A stretch of 64,000 nt of DNA. It comes from Pieris napi. Its lineage: Eukaryota > Arthropoda > Insecta > Lepidoptera > Pieridae. The notes below the pieces were generated by a model. It was not told where the DNA came from. It made no database searches and saw only the letters and a list, made by a program, of their open reading frames with translations. A program made the translations under genes and the position numbers. Positions 35,801 to 47,704 of this stretch are shown in pieces; the stretch's first letter is position 1, and each line of letters begins with the position of its first letter. Where the stretch lies: positions 5,002,501 through 5,066,500 of the forward strand of contig NC_062238.1 of NCBI RefSeq assembly GCF_905475465.1, written 5' to 3'.

Positions 35801-38608
35801 TAATTATATTTGAAAGGGTTTATCGCGTACGAAGTATTCCTAGATTTTCTTTTTATACATTTTGTCGATAATAATCAATTTATTGGCAAATTAAATCGGT
35901 AAAATAAAAAGATATTGGTATATACTAATGAATTATAATTTCCAGGTCTAACCGCGACCCTCCTCCGCGAGGACGACAAAATAGCAGATCTGAACTTCTT
36001 AATCGGGCCAAAGTTGTATGAAGCCAATTGGCTGGAGCTGCAGGCGGCTGGCTTCATCGCCCGTGTCCAATGTGCAGAAGTCTGGTGCCCTATGACGCCC
36101 GAGTTCTACCGCGAGTATCTCGTGCAGAAGTTAGTATTTTCATATTTTAATTCAAATAAAATCTCTGAGTATCAATATTGCACAATTTATTTATAGAAAT
36201 TGTTTCTGCGTTCGCGCATGTTACGTTGAAAACAATGTTATCAACTTTATTTACACATTTTTGACACGTTTTAGTTATACCGCCTTCGAATCCTAGAGAA
36301 ATAAATGTAAAAAGCCGCAACTGAGCTCTTTTTGTAAAGCAATTTTTCATTTTAGTAAAAAAATTTCAGAATCAACAAAAAAATGCTACTCTACGTAATG
36401 AATCCGTCAAAATTCCGCGCTTGCCAATTCCTCGTACGCTACCACGAACGACGCGGGGACAAAACAATAGTTTTCTCAGACAACGTCTTCGCGTTGCGCC
36501 ATTATTCGGTCAAAATGAACAAGCCATACATTTATGGACCCACATCGCAGAACGAAAGAATACAAATCCTACAGAACTTCAAGTTTAACCCAAAGGTTAA
36601 CACGATATTTGTGAGCAAAGTCGCCGATACGAGTTTTGATCTCCCCGAAGCTAATGTTCTTATACAAATTTCTTCACACGGAGGTTCGAGACGGCAAGAA
36701 GCACAGCGGTTAGGTATGTACAAGGCCCGAATACGGGATTTAACGTGTATTCTGGAACGTCAATTAGACTTAAATCTGGTTTCAAGACCTGTCAAAGCAA
36801 ATTTCTAGATAAATTTGGACATCAATTTTACGAGGTTGTAATTAATTAATTGCCCCCAAATACGGTATATTTTTTACCAATTCTTACTGATGATTCCGAT
36901 TATACTATTCTACAATAGAATTAGAATAGTATAATAGTATGTTGTGCTTTACCAAAAATAACAATGCAATGTCAGTCATATATTAATCATAATATAACCC
37001 CAGGAAATGGTAAAATTGTAAATTGTAGACGTCAGACTAAATGCCATCTTTTATGTTAGTGACATTGGATTATACATTTTCAACACGGTCGGATAATCAT
37101 AATTTATAGTACATCATTTTCTTTTTGAATTTTAATTACTTTCAAATACGTGACAGAATTTCTATATGAATTTTCTGGGGTTAATCACTTGCCCTGTCAC
37201 CCGAGGGCTTTCTTGAGCGCTCAATCGCTGATCGCGTGGAGAGATGCGGACAAGGCTACGCTGTTACCGTGTCCTGCCATGGGTTGCTAGTGGTGCCGTG
37301 GGGATTTAGTGGGTGTGCACAGTAATTGGGCCCCACATAACTCGTCAACAAAAGGAGCCCACCACGGCAGGGCATTTCTCCAAAAAAAATCACCTGACAG
37401 CGACTTGACATTGATTTATGACCACCTGTGTAGCTTGAACGGATTATCTAAAATATATATGTAATATATATTGTTTTCGAAGATTAAATTTCCTATTAAA
37501 TCACTATAATTGCATTTTAAACCTCATGTCAATTAAAAATATAACTAGAAGACATTTATTATATTTTCAGGTCGTATTCTAAGAGCTAAGAAAGGTGCGA
37601 TCGCAGAGGAATACAACGCGTTCTTCTATACATTAGTCTCACAAGATACTCTGGAAATGGCGTACAGTAGGAAAAGACAACGGTTTCTTGTCAACCAGGG
37701 ATACAGTTATAAGGTATGTAATATTAAAATATAAAAAATGAACGTTTAATTAAACGATTTTAAGAAGTTTCGCGTGATTTTATCCTATATTCACTTACAG
37801 AAATAATAAATATTTAATAGAGAAAAGAACGTGCAAATAATAAGAAAACAGTTTTAACTTACAATATGTTATTTACTCATACTTTAACTTTCTATTAAAG
37901 GTAATTACAGAATTGAAGGGAATGGATCAAGAGCCCGATTTAATGTATGGAACCAGGGAGGAACAAGGCATGTTGCTACAACAGGTATATATGACTTTAA
38001 TTATTTAGATTTTTTATATAGGGCTGGCCGCAATCAGTCGAAACTACTTTCTGAATTCATTATCCAGAAGCATTGATTTTGTCACATATTATTCTCTGAA
38101 AAAATCCAAATATTTGTATGCAATACCTTGTTTTCTTCATTCTCCGACGCATTTTGTGCGTAAATTAGCGCGTCTCTGTATTATGAAAGGCCTGCGATAA
38201 GGTTTAAAAGGCAACGTCTAAAAGCTGTAGTTTCTAAAAATGTTTGATATTCTGAGGGAAGTAGGTTGTAGGTCCGACCTAAAGGTTCCAATCTCGTCCA
38301 CTTTTTTCATAATACGTCTAGTCTAACCACTGTTTGGCCGGCCCGAATGCCCCATTAATAACTAATTTATATGATAAAATAATGCTTGTTACACCTATAC
38401 AATCAATACGACGTGTATGTTGTAGGTATTAGCAGCATCAGAAACAGAATGTGAGGAAGAGAGGGAGGGTGGGCTAGGCGGAAGTGGGGGCGTGTCACGT
38501 CGCGCAGCCCCTCTGTCCTCTTTGGCTGGAGCTGATGATGCTCTGTATCTGGAGCATCGCCGTGGACAGCATAATAAGCATCCGCTTTTTAAGAAGTTCC
38601 GATACTGA
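29869..38608 (+). CDS. hay: TFIIH translocase XPB (ERCC3, haywire)
   Basis: XPB is the ATP-driven DNA translocase of TFIIH, used for promoter opening and nucleotide-excision repair. I assemble 14 coding exons: 29869-29926, 30347-30494, 30582-30722, 31141-31335, 31932-32080, 32649-32791, 33376-33542, 34121-34291, 35124-35344, 35946-36129, 36370-36713, 37571-37713, 37901-37984 and 38426-38608. They give 776 aa, close to the human length. All junctions keep phase. The N-terminus is Lys/acidic-rich. Walker A is PCGAGKS (about 341-347), the DEVH box is at 441-444 and the RED motif at 472-474. Helicase domain 2 runs from KKMLLYVMN through SSHGGSRRQEAQRLGRILRAKKG, and the C-terminus ends HPLFKKFRY. 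The start exon has its acceptor eight bases before the ATG, so at least one non-coding 5' exon exists. Introns hold MITE, LINE and SINE debris. CTF8 follows 178 bp downstream. Confidence 0.97.
31361..31606. repeat. MITE with ~20-bp terminal inverted repeats
   Basis: AGGGAGCGTTCAAGTATTAC at the left end is matched in inverse by GTAATACTTGAACGCTCCCT at the right end. The 246-bp element lies in XPB intron 4. The interior is non-coding (a C-run at about 31410, GTAACGCGCCGTAACG). I see no clear target-site duplication, so the superfamily is left open. Confidence 0.8.
32281..32425. repeat. Interspersed repeat, copy 1
   Basis: The tract TTTACAATTTTCGTAACCTA...AAACAAATTTAAAAAGTTTG...GTCCTGTA recurs, with changes, at 53102-53240 inside the foldback element. 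Both look like the same end of a retroposon. Confidence 0.55.
32848..32977 (+). repeat. Retroposon 3' tail, copy 2
   Basis: Matches 6478-6597 (GAGAACTGGCACTAAATG, then AAAATTAGAAGCATTAA) in the same orientation. It sits in XPB intron 6, which is otherwise AT-rich. Confidence 0.6.
34376..34648 (+). mobile_element. LINE 3' end, 5'-truncated copy
   Basis: Aligns with the distal part of the copy at 55930-56497: CAGCTGAGTTTCATCATCGG near the start, GACTTAGGGTCCTTCAAGAA, GAGAGTGTCCATGGGCGG, TATCACTTAACATCAGG and a final A-run. Frame-breaking changes make it a dead copy. It lies in XPB intron 8. Confidence 0.75.
34755..34990 (-). repeat. MITE family copy 3
   Basis: The inverse of 10605-10955 and 19745-20055: TTTTGGCGCGTTAGGGAAAC at one end, TTCTACAAACGTAGAA inside, and CTTCTAACGCGTGAACATAC at the other end. 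It lies in XPB intron 8, directly after a LINE copy. Confidence 0.6.
35450..35515 (+). repeat. Possible SINE head fragment
   Basis: GTGTTGGTCTAGTAGGTTCG followed by AACC and GCTGTGCCCCAATGGGC resembles the tRNA-like head of the SINE at 11453-11705. Too short to be sure. Confidence 0.35.
37195..37395 (+). repeat. GC-rich repeat-like block in XPB intron 11
   Basis: A compact GC-rich insert that ends in an A-run (37382-37389) inside an AT-rich intron, which suggests the 3' end of a retroposon. No second copy exists in the window, so the call rests on composition and the A-tail. Confidence 0.4.
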
Positions 38609-38707
38609 TTTGCTAGGTCTGTTATTTTTGCCTTCAATGTGAACGTTTAGTGTCTTCGACAGAACTTAATTTTTCTTTTTGTTTCAGATATATAATCATA
38701 CAAATTT

Positions 38708-38713
38708 AATAAA
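38708..38713 (+). terminator. Poly(A) signal for XPB
   Basis: AATAAA 99 bases after the XPB stop and 74 bases before the CTF8 ATG. Cleavage here would leave almost no spacer for a CTF8 promoter. Confidence 0.55.
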
Positions 38714-38786
38714 TTGATTACACAATTAAATTGTTTTTTAAATAATTTTCGCCTTGCCCATACCAAAGTTGTTCCGACCCGCAATA

Positions 38787-39122
38787 ATGGTAGTGTTTTT
38801 CAGTAAATCCGAGACGGAGTCTGGCGTTCCCGAATGGGCCATAGTCGAAGTGCAAGGGCTCATACAAATTAAGAAGGATCAGTCTGGACCAACCGTTGTC
38901 GGGGATTTGCATTTCTTTAATAGGAACAAACATCCCGTACTAATCTTAGGACATCATGTTTTGAACGGAAAAGAGATGAAACTAGAACAGCCAATGGCAG
39001 TTATCGAAAAAAACGAAATTAACGGCAAAGTGGAATATGCAGTCAAAGCTGTAGTTAAAAAGAAATTATTGTTTAAGTCGCGACCGAAACCTATTATATC
39101 AAACGTTGCTGACAGAATTTGA
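38787..39122 (+). CDS. Ctf8: CTF8, subunit of the alternative RFC clamp loader
   Basis: Ctf8 joins Dcc1 and Ctf18 on the Ctf18-RFC clamp loader that supports PCNA loading and sister-chromatid cohesion in S phase. The single-exon 111-aa product fits the small CTF8 family. Family marks are PEWAIVEVQGLIQ, VGDLHFF, PVLILGHHVLNGKEM, the VKKKLLFKSRPKPII block and a short end. I chose ATG 38787 (A at -3, G at +4), because the frame upstream has only a TTG. It follows XPB by 178 bases on the same strand with a poly(A) signal between them. Its own AATAAA (39123-39128) starts on the base after its stop. No intron is needed. Confidence 0.93.
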   Translation: MVVFFSKSETESGVPEWAIVEVQGLIQIKKDQSGPTVVGDLHFFNRNKHPVLILGHHVLNGKEMKLEQPMAVIEKNEINGKVEYAVKAVVKKKLLFKSRPKPIISNVADRI

Positions 39123-39128
39123 AATAAA
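39123..39128 (+). terminator. Poly(A) signal abutting the CTF8 stop codon
   Basis: AATAAA begins one base after the TGA of CTF8, implying a 3' UTR of only about 15-30 bases if used. Confidence 0.5.
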
Positions 39129-41652
39129 TTATTTTTGATTATTTGTTATTTGAATGGAAAACACATTTTACCTAAAGTCCTAACACTATGCAAATGTCTT
39201 CCTTGTTGCATACTTTAATATTGAAACCGCGTAAACGGTTAGTATCAATTCTTGAAGGTCAATTATTCCGCAAAATGCATTGCATTCAATAAGTGATTTT
39301 ATATGCAAAAAATGGCATGTAAATGGGCTTTATCAAAATTGGCGATAACTGATATTTTATTTCCCTTAATTTTCATATTTGTCTTAGAAATTTATATTGT
39401 GTAAAATACTGGGGCTATCTCCTGTTTGATATTCTATTAGAAAAAAATATCAAAGAAATAGATCAACAATAAACAGACATCTGAGACATGACACTAGATT
39501 CACATTAATATGAATCGTAGACTATCGTGCACTATATTTATTAAGAGAAAATAAATATAACTTAGATTGAACGTGACGAATTTAATTCCTTGGGATTGGG
39601 GATGCGTGTTATGTAATAACTTTCTAGTCACATGAAGGCGTATTTAATATAATTATTTAGTACCTTGTAAACAACAAAAATCAATATGCATATATACATA
39701 CACTATTTTACATATATATTAAGTAGCAATACTTTGGAGTACAGTCGTTTTCATTCAAATTTAATTAACTTTTTCTTTCATTTTATCACTGTTGATTGTT
39801 GCAAGAAGCAGTTGCTACAAATTTTCAAATTGAATGAGAAATATAAAAGTGTACATTAAATATTACATTCATCGAATTATTTTACGGGTGAATCTTATTA
39901 AAGTCTATCCAATATGCACGTATTGCAAAAAATGTGATTCATCGTAAAGTCTATAGAACAAGAATTTCCTGTTTGTAACAGGTTTTATTAATCAGTGTCC
40001 GCATTGGCGCATAGCGTAGAGTCGTTTTGTACAAATCGGTACAATAACGTTACAAAGGGAAAAAAGGGTGATAAGCAAAATAATACAATTAATTTAAGAA
40101 AGGCACTTTATTTTCTCCAAAAAACAGAAAATAAGTTATTGCTATGCTTAAACACAAATAAAACTAATATAATTACATCTAGGTATACCTACTTGTATTC
40201 GAAATTAATCTGATAAATTAATACCCCAATCAAGGTAGTCTTTACAGATAAGGGGCCCTAGACAAAAATCCGTCAATGTAGCTGGACGCTGACGCAAATT
40301 TTAAATTGTCGTTTCCACAGTTTTTATGCGACAGCGATTCAGACTACACAAACAGGTTTCAGGGCAAGGAATGAATTGCACCGAAAATACAAATGTAAAT
40401 TACTTAATATTAAAAGATAGTATGTAAATTACGTCACTTATGACAATTTATCAATTTATATGTAAGTCAGTGCATAACTTTGGCTGAAATCATAAACTAT
40501 TTTGCATCCTTTATATAAAGAAATAAACATCTAAAACAAATAGATAAACAATTTAATCTACAACATAACAATATAATCTATTTCTTAAATCTAAAACCCT
40601 TAATTTAACACTTTTTCAAAACATGCAACGTCTAAACCACGTTTAAATGTAAACAGCAGTCTTTTACCAAATAAAACACGAAAGTGATCTTGATCGTAAA
40701 TCATTTTTCTTATATTCTTAGATTTCTTAATAATCATGGTTTGACGTTACCAAAAAAAAATGCCAAATTATCTTATTAAAATGTCCCTAACAATACTTAA
40801 TTCTAATTTTGTATATTTAAAACACGTTTAACATTGAAAAACTATTTCGATATGATAAGGTGAATCCCATTCAAACCATTCACTCTATCCAATATATTTA
40901 ACTCGTTAATAAAACTAGCCTTAAAGGACACCATTATATTACGTTCCATACATAACACATTATCCCTTCATGTGTATAAATTGATTTAGTATAGTGTATA
41001 AAAATATATTTACCGTTTCAAACAAAAATTATAGTTTCAACTACTATGAAAACGTCCACCAACATAAACTAACGTTAATAGCTAACGCAATTGGTCAAGT
41101 CAGAAGGCCTATATTATAGTGAATAATATAAGCTTAAAAAGGCCTAATTTATAGTGCTGTATTTATAATTGACCATGTTAAAATTCATCATTTTATACAA
41201 AGCAAATATAAATTCTCGCTGGATTCATCTTACAGCATACATTTAAGAAATGTTAAATTAATAGACAGTACTTTCTTTTATATAGTGTTATAAAAAGAAG
41301 TTTTAAAAAGAAAGAAAATAGCGAGATGTTACTAAAAGTATAGTTAAATGAAGAAATTGCAAAAACTTTAACCGTTCCATCTGGTGATGTATTGGACCTA
41401 TACAACAATTGTCTTCCTCTTTAATATCCGAACAAAAACTGATATATATCGTATGGTGAAATAAGTAAGGCAGTCCATTTAAAGATCAATAAAAAATGAC
41501 GTAAATCAAAATGTAAGGTTCCAACATAAAGATACTGAAGTACATCGCTCATAGCCATACAATAATCACACAATGGTCATTTAGATGGTAAGTTAAAATA
41601 TTACCTTCAATTGTATCAGATGGAAACGGTTTAATAGTTATTGTCGTACAGT
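39129..41652. other. AT-rich spacer between CTF8 and the CDY-like gene
   Basis: 2.5 kb of AT-rich DNA with no recognisable exon or mobile element. The part next to 41652 must include the 3' UTR of the minus-strand CDY-like gene, but I could not fix its end. Confidence 0.45.
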
Positions 41653-44600
41653 TTAAGCGGCGTCAAGAGCCGCTCTTAAAAGTGCCTGACCTTCCTCGGA
41701 CGTCCAGTACGTGACAAGCAGATCCCGTTCAGACTCCAAGCTGCTCAAGAAAGACGACTCGGCTCCTCCAGACTTTTTCAAAGTAAGAAGACGCTTCTTT
41801 AGCAATGTGCCCTAAAAATGTTATTTGATTTATGTACGTACATACAGTTTTTATAGTATAAAGTTCTGTTATTCAACAAGTATTATCTTATCAATATGGG
41901 TTATGACCTAAATAGTTTTTATTAGTGTAGCATTAGTATGGAGAGAAACGTAATAAATCAAGTATTTAGATTTTATTAAATATGGATTCATTAGTAACAT
42001 TTTTAATTGCTATTTTAATTTTGGATATTACTAGTAGCGAAGATAATGCAACTGTGCTGTACTACTATGGTTTAGTAAGTTTTTTATTTAAAATAGAAAC
42101 ATACAACATATTAAATACCAATACTAGATATAAATCCCTCAATTTTTTTGGTTTATTCAACGGATTTATCTGCATCCGGATCAAAATGTTTTTAATTTGA
42201 AGGCAAGGCACAACTACATACACAAATTATTAAAGAGACCGGCAAAAAACATTTTTTTCTCTTATGGGTCTTTAATCACAGAGCACTTATAGTACTATCA
42301 GTTATATATATTAAAATTGTACTCTAATATCTGAATAATAGGAGGAAAGTGAGCGTGGTTTGCCTCGATGTGGGCAAGGGCAAGCGTGCTCCGCATTAGT
42401 AGCACGTTACTGGCGTCCGCGTGCGCTACTACGGCTTTGTCGATGCACGCGACGTCAGCGCTGCGACACACCTGCACCCTCCGATAGACTTATTGAAATC
42501 AACAATCGTGCTTATTTACAGGTATATTTTTCATTATTATTTTAATTCTATAATCAATATGATAACATCAATACATTTAGAATTCGTTTATTTTGTCAGA
42601 CTTATTAGACTATTAGTTTATAATCCAACTTAATCTTAAGTTAACGTATAAAGTATTTTTACTTTTATTTCCAAACAAAACTATTAATTTTTTTTAAAAT
42701 TCAGTCATTTTAGAGGAATTTTAATCTCCCTTTTACATACGGCAAGTAAAACGCGTGCTAGGTTAATAATTGTTCTGCACTCCTGTCTCAACTTGGCCGG
42801 AGTGTAGCCCAATCGATACTCCACTTCACGTCGAGACATCTCACAAGATACTGAACCCAGACGAAATAGAGCAAATGCATCATCAGAACATACAACTCAC
42901 GCCGCCTAAAATAACTCTTTCTTGCCGATGTCGGTATCCAAACTATTGGAAGATAAAAACTGAAGTAGACAATAATGCTACATATCATTGTTCATCTCTG
43001 CCCCTTTGCAAATCCGGCGACTTTTGCGGAAATGTCGATAATTATCTACTAACTCTATATCAATCTTGTTTGTGTCCCAAAAATCATATTTGCGTACATA
43101 ATGGCGGTGTAACACACATACAAATAACTGAATTGCTATACCAAGGCCTTGGTTGGAAAGCTTTTTGTCAACCGATTAGTGATGATTATAGCTATGAGGA
43201 CATTTAGGCAATCGTTTTGGTTTTATGATATTTTTTGTAAACTTTATGCAAAGGAATGTATGTATATAATGTACCTAAATTTCTTATTATCACAAGAATT
43301 ACCAGTATTGAGGCATTCAAAGCATCATCATTACTGAACATCAAGATGCAAACCAAAGCCATTCTCGGCATAGTAATGCACCATGTTATTAATTCAAGAT
43401 CCAGGACTAACTTTAGAAGGAACCATGAAACTAGGATCTGTGCGATAAGATAACCGTACTCGGATTTCAGGTTCTAAAATACGTTTTATTTTAACAGTAA
43501 TCATCTAAATATGTCAAAATAAAATAATTGTTGTGAATAAATGATTGACGTCTAGCATAAGAATTATATTAGTTTGCATAACCACTGCGCTTTTCTTTCC
43601 TCAACCTCTAGCCACTAATCAAAAGTATGATAACAGAAAGATAAAAGTGTACTCACGTTTGGTGGTTCCAGGGCGATGTCCCTTACGATGTTCCTGACTT
43701 GTTCGTCAAACCTGTCTGGCCACAGAGTGCGACTAATAAGTCCGCCCTGCAGTGCCTCTGACGCTGATATACGACGACCAAGGACCACCAAATTACTCAC
43801 CTTGAATCATGTTTTTAAAATTAGTCAAATATGTAAGGAATAAAGTATTAAATAAACCTAACAAGTGTAGTTGTAGTGTAGTATTCGAAATATTCAGTTA
43901 ATTTTTATGAAGGTTTTAAAAATTAAAATAATACAAATAAAATTAAATATTCATTAAATTGCAAAAAGAAATAATTTCAAATAATATCATACATAGCTAG
44001 AAATTTGCGTCATTTGTCAAATTCACTTATTATATATAACTGAGAAGAGACAGGGTATTGTATGTTCTTAAGTGTTATGAATCCATTTACTTTCTAATTA
44101 GTTTGTTTCACACTGCTATAATTGAATGCTCGCAAGACGTTTTATACCCACATAAAAACAAATTTAAAATCATATATACTAACCTAACCCACCTGATAAA
44201 TGAATCAGTTTGCTTCATGCACTAAACTTACAGCCTTAAATATAAACCTCAATCAGTCATAGAATGTTCTGACTCTTGAATAAGAGAGAAAAGTGGTTTA
44301 TAAAGTACTGACCAGTGACTGCGGTAGGCCGCGATGTGGCGCAACAATAGCAGCTGCGCCAGGCAATGGGGGTGCGGCGGGTACGGCCAGCGCGAAAGTG
44401 GCGCATTCGGACGCTAAGGCCAAGTCACATAAAGACACTAGTGACACTGCCGGCCCAGAGCAAGCGCCCCATACGCCACAACAAAGGAGCTTGCTGTGTC
44501 CACTGGCAGCAGAAAACAGCGACCTAGGGAATAATGATTTCTTTAACAAACAGTGACTTGGGTTCTATAGATGTAATCCTTCATCTTGCATAGATACAAA

Positions 44601-47600
44601 ATACTCGTGATGATTACTAACCTTCATTTTCTGTTTCATTAAATACATTATGTATTAAAAAAAATATATATATAAAATTACTTTATAAAATATATCTACA
44701 AATATATTTGATTTTCGCAATAACTTTTATACATATTTAAGACTTGTTAAGGCAAAGAGCTTGCAGACATGCATTGTCATTGAAACTGTTTAATAGTACA
44801 CTCTATTTTACAAAAAAATTGATAAATTGGTCTTAACTGAATTAAAGGATGGCAAAATGTTTGCTTACCTTACAGATTCTGCAAGAGTGTATGCATATTT
44901 GTGCCTGATTTCACTATTTTCATCTAAAAGTATGCTCAAGTCTAGACTAGAGCAGAGAGTTCCACATTGTGAGGAGAGCAAAGTCACTGCAATATCTGGG
45001 TTTTCATCTATACATAACAATGCCTTTTTTATTTCATTGAAAACCTGAAATTTAAAAAAATATATTTATGAAGGATCATGAAATAACATTGGCCACAGAT
45101 TAAAGTAACAAAGTTGTAAAGTAAATATTTTGTGAATGCTCATAGGTAAAATTATTACAGCAATATATTTTGTTGAGTTTATCTTAATGACTTAAGAAAA
45201 CTATAAATATTAACCTCAATGCTATCCTTTAGTCCTGTTTTTTTCAGACAAATTTCTGCCAGATGTTGCTCTATTTTGACTGATACAAATTTAAACACAT
45301 TAGAATTTTCTTTTTCACTCAAGTTGGTAACTTCAGGTTTTACTTTTTTCTGTTTAGTTGGTTTCTCCAATGTCGAACTCTCACGTTTCCTTTTATTTAG
45401 CGCAAGAGACAACTTTGTATTGAGTTTTTCTTTTAAAGAAAGACAGTCTTCTTTGTTAATTAGGTCACTTTTTTCTTCTATTAAAGTTAAGTTTGCATCA
45501 GATAAAAATGTTGATTCTTGAGACTGATCTTGTGACTCATTCATTTTTGTGTTATTCAGAGTTTGTGCCTCTAATTTTGTTTGTTTAGCATTTTGAGAGC
45601 CTTCCACATCACTCAGGCGACGGGGACTCATGCAACTACTTGAATATGAACTTGAGGAATGCCGACGATAAATAATTGAGTCATCGGCACTGTGAGTCTC
45701 AAAATCATCACTAGCTGAAGGAGATTTAACCGAATTACTTAGTGAAGTTCTATGTTTACCACCTGAAAGCTTTTTTGCTTCACCCTCTTCATATTTCAAC
45801 TCCTTTTTTCTTTCTCTGAACTTCATTTCCTTTCCATCAGGAGTTGAGCTTTGTAATTTTTTTATAAATTCTGCTTTGGTTTTTACATTTTTTCTACCTT
45901 TAGAGGCTTCAGGAGTTAATTGGTAAATCATATTCACTGCACCCTCATCCATTAGCAACTTATCCACTTCAGTTAATCTTTTGTGTTGCTTGCTGTTTCT
46001 TGGACTAGGTTTTTTCCATTGAAGTTTTGATGATGGGCTTCTTGACTTCCTCTGTTGTAATATAGGAGTTTCAAGTTTACTCTTTTTTAGAGATGGTTGT
46101 TCTTTGCCAGAGAGAGGTTTTAAAGGTGTTTTGCTTTTAGTAAATGTGTCAGGGTTATCAGGATCATAAATAACCTTTTTCTTTATAACGCGTGACAATC
46201 TTCTTTTGCCAGAACAATCTTCAATATTCTTATGCTGCTGTTCTTCACTTACTAAACAATCAACAGGTGATTGACTAGTTTGCTCTACATTATTTTCAAT
46301 GATTTCCACCACAGTTTCTTTCTCATTAACTAAGTCACCCTTTTCAGTCTTTGGGGCTATACTGTTAGTTTCAGTTTGTTCATCATCATCCCAATCCATA
46401 ACTAATTCATTGACAATATTTTTATCCTTTTCTGGAAGAGATTCAACTGTCACTTCATTTTTGGGTTCTTCTTTCAATACAGAAACATCTTCGATTAACT
46501 TTTCTTTTTCCTTATTTTTTGTTGCACTTCGTTTTGGCAGAACAACCAGTTCACTTTTTGTATCTTTTAGATCTTTTTCCTTACTTTTTGGTGTATTACG
46601 TTTTATCACAGCATCTACCTCAGGTTTAATACCATCCTCTTTGTTTTCAATATTTTCTTTGACAGGTTTGTTTAACTGTTTTATGTATATTTGTTGTTCA
46701 TTTCTTGGTGTTCTCCGTTTCCTAATTTTTTTGAGCATTGTAATTTGCTTTAATGCTTGTTGAACTTCCTGGTCTGAACTCATTATTTCAGTGTTTTCTT
46801 TCACAATTTCTTCAGTTTGCAGATTGGGTTCATCTTTACCTTCTAATATATCTAACAATTCTTCCTTATTAAATACTTCTACTTTGGCAGTAGAATTATT
46901 ATTTTCTGAAGTATCATTGACATCAGAAGATTGAAGAACTTCACTTAACTCAATATTCTCTTCCAATTCACTTAAAATATTATTATGCCTTTCAGAAACA
47001 GTTTCATTGCAACATATTTCTGTTTGAAAAACATTTTCATTCACATCATTATCATTCTTTTCTATTAATACCTCAGTTTCAAAATGAACACCTTCATTAA
47101 TTAATGTTGAATATTCTACATTACACAATTCTGTGTTGGAACTTAAACCTAAAGATCCACTATTCACCTTGTCCTCATGGTCTACTACCTCACCCACTGA
47201 TGAGAGTACTTCATTTTCAACATTTTTACAATCCAAAGATTGTACAGTAGTTTCAGTAGTAACACGAGGTTGTTCAATATTACTATCAATGTCTTTACTT
47301 GAAACCTCATTTATAATTTCAACAGTATAAATGACTGGTTTTTCTTTAGACTGTTCACCAAAAACTGCAAGGCCCATAGATTCTTCTGAACCGGAATTGT
47401 CAATTATTTTGGAAGAATCGGTAATTCCAATATTACCTTTACTTGCAGGTTCAGAGTCGTTATCTCCAGATTCAGGAATTTCTTCTTCCGATTTCTCAAG
47501 AACTACATCTTTCGGCTCAGTGTCTAAAATATTGTTTTCTTCTACTGATTCGACTATAATTTCTACACTTGAAGTAGAGTCAACTCCATTGGACTTGTGA

Positions 47601-47704
47601 CATACATTCGAATCAGCGATGTCGGTCGGCTTTACTTCGTGGAATTGCGTTTTGACATCATCTATAGTAGAGCTAATTACTAGATGTTCGTCAACAGTTT
47701 CCAT
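41653..47704 (-). CDS. Crotonase-fold protein of chromodomain-Y-like type, long disordered N-terminus
   Basis: Minus-strand exons 47704-45215, 45044-44869, 44523-44313, 43800-43657 and 41811-41653 join in phase to 1059 aa. Residues 1 to about 800 are Ser/Glu/Lys-rich and low complexity, with basic runs and one conserved-looking stretch (LTEVDKLLMDEGAVNMIYQL). The last about 255 residues are an enoyl-CoA-hydratase/isomerase fold whose closest match known to me is human CDYL: GTLCSSLDLSILLDE, GVWGACSGPAVSLVSLCDLA, SNLVVLGRRISASEALQGG, TYWTSEEGQALLRAALD. No chromodomain is seen at the N-terminus. The position of the catalytic Glu of true hydratases is replaced by PPLPGAAAIV, so a CoA-binding or corepressor role is more likely than enzymatic activity. 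The last intron hosts a plus-strand gene. The likely site is the nucleus (inference). Confidence 0.85.
41982..43207 (+). CDS. Secreted cysteine-rich protein with duplicated cysteine module, nested in an intron
   Basis: Exons 41982-42074, 42342-42521 and 42803-43207 join in phase 0 to 225 aa. A signal peptide (MDSLVTFLIAILILDITSS) is followed by two modules with the spacing C-x5-C-x(13-16)-C-x-C-x5-C. The first lies in exon 2 (CGQGQAC ... LCRCTRRQRC) and the second in exon 3 (CKSGDFC ... SCLCPKNHIC). An extra CRC pair lies between them and a closing AFC near the end. One N-glycosylation sequon (NAT) stands after the signal peptide and another before YHC. The family resembles secreted cysteine-rich arthropod proteins sometimes labelled scoloptoxin-11-like. 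That label is tentative and no toxic role is implied. The gene lies wholly inside the last intron of the minus-strand CDY-like gene. AATAAA is at 43518-43523. Confidence 0.75.
43518..43523 (+). terminator. Poly(A) signal of the nested cysteine-rich gene
   Basis: AATAAA 311 bases after the stop and still upstream (in plus-strand order) of the host gene's exon at 43657, so the nested transcript can end inside the host intron. Confidence 0.4.

Noticed and set aside
46299..46763. 154-codon open frame antisense to the large exon of the CDY-like gene
   Set aside because: Ser/Phe-rich mirror of the Glu/Lys-rich coding strand, a usual shadow of low-complexity exons.
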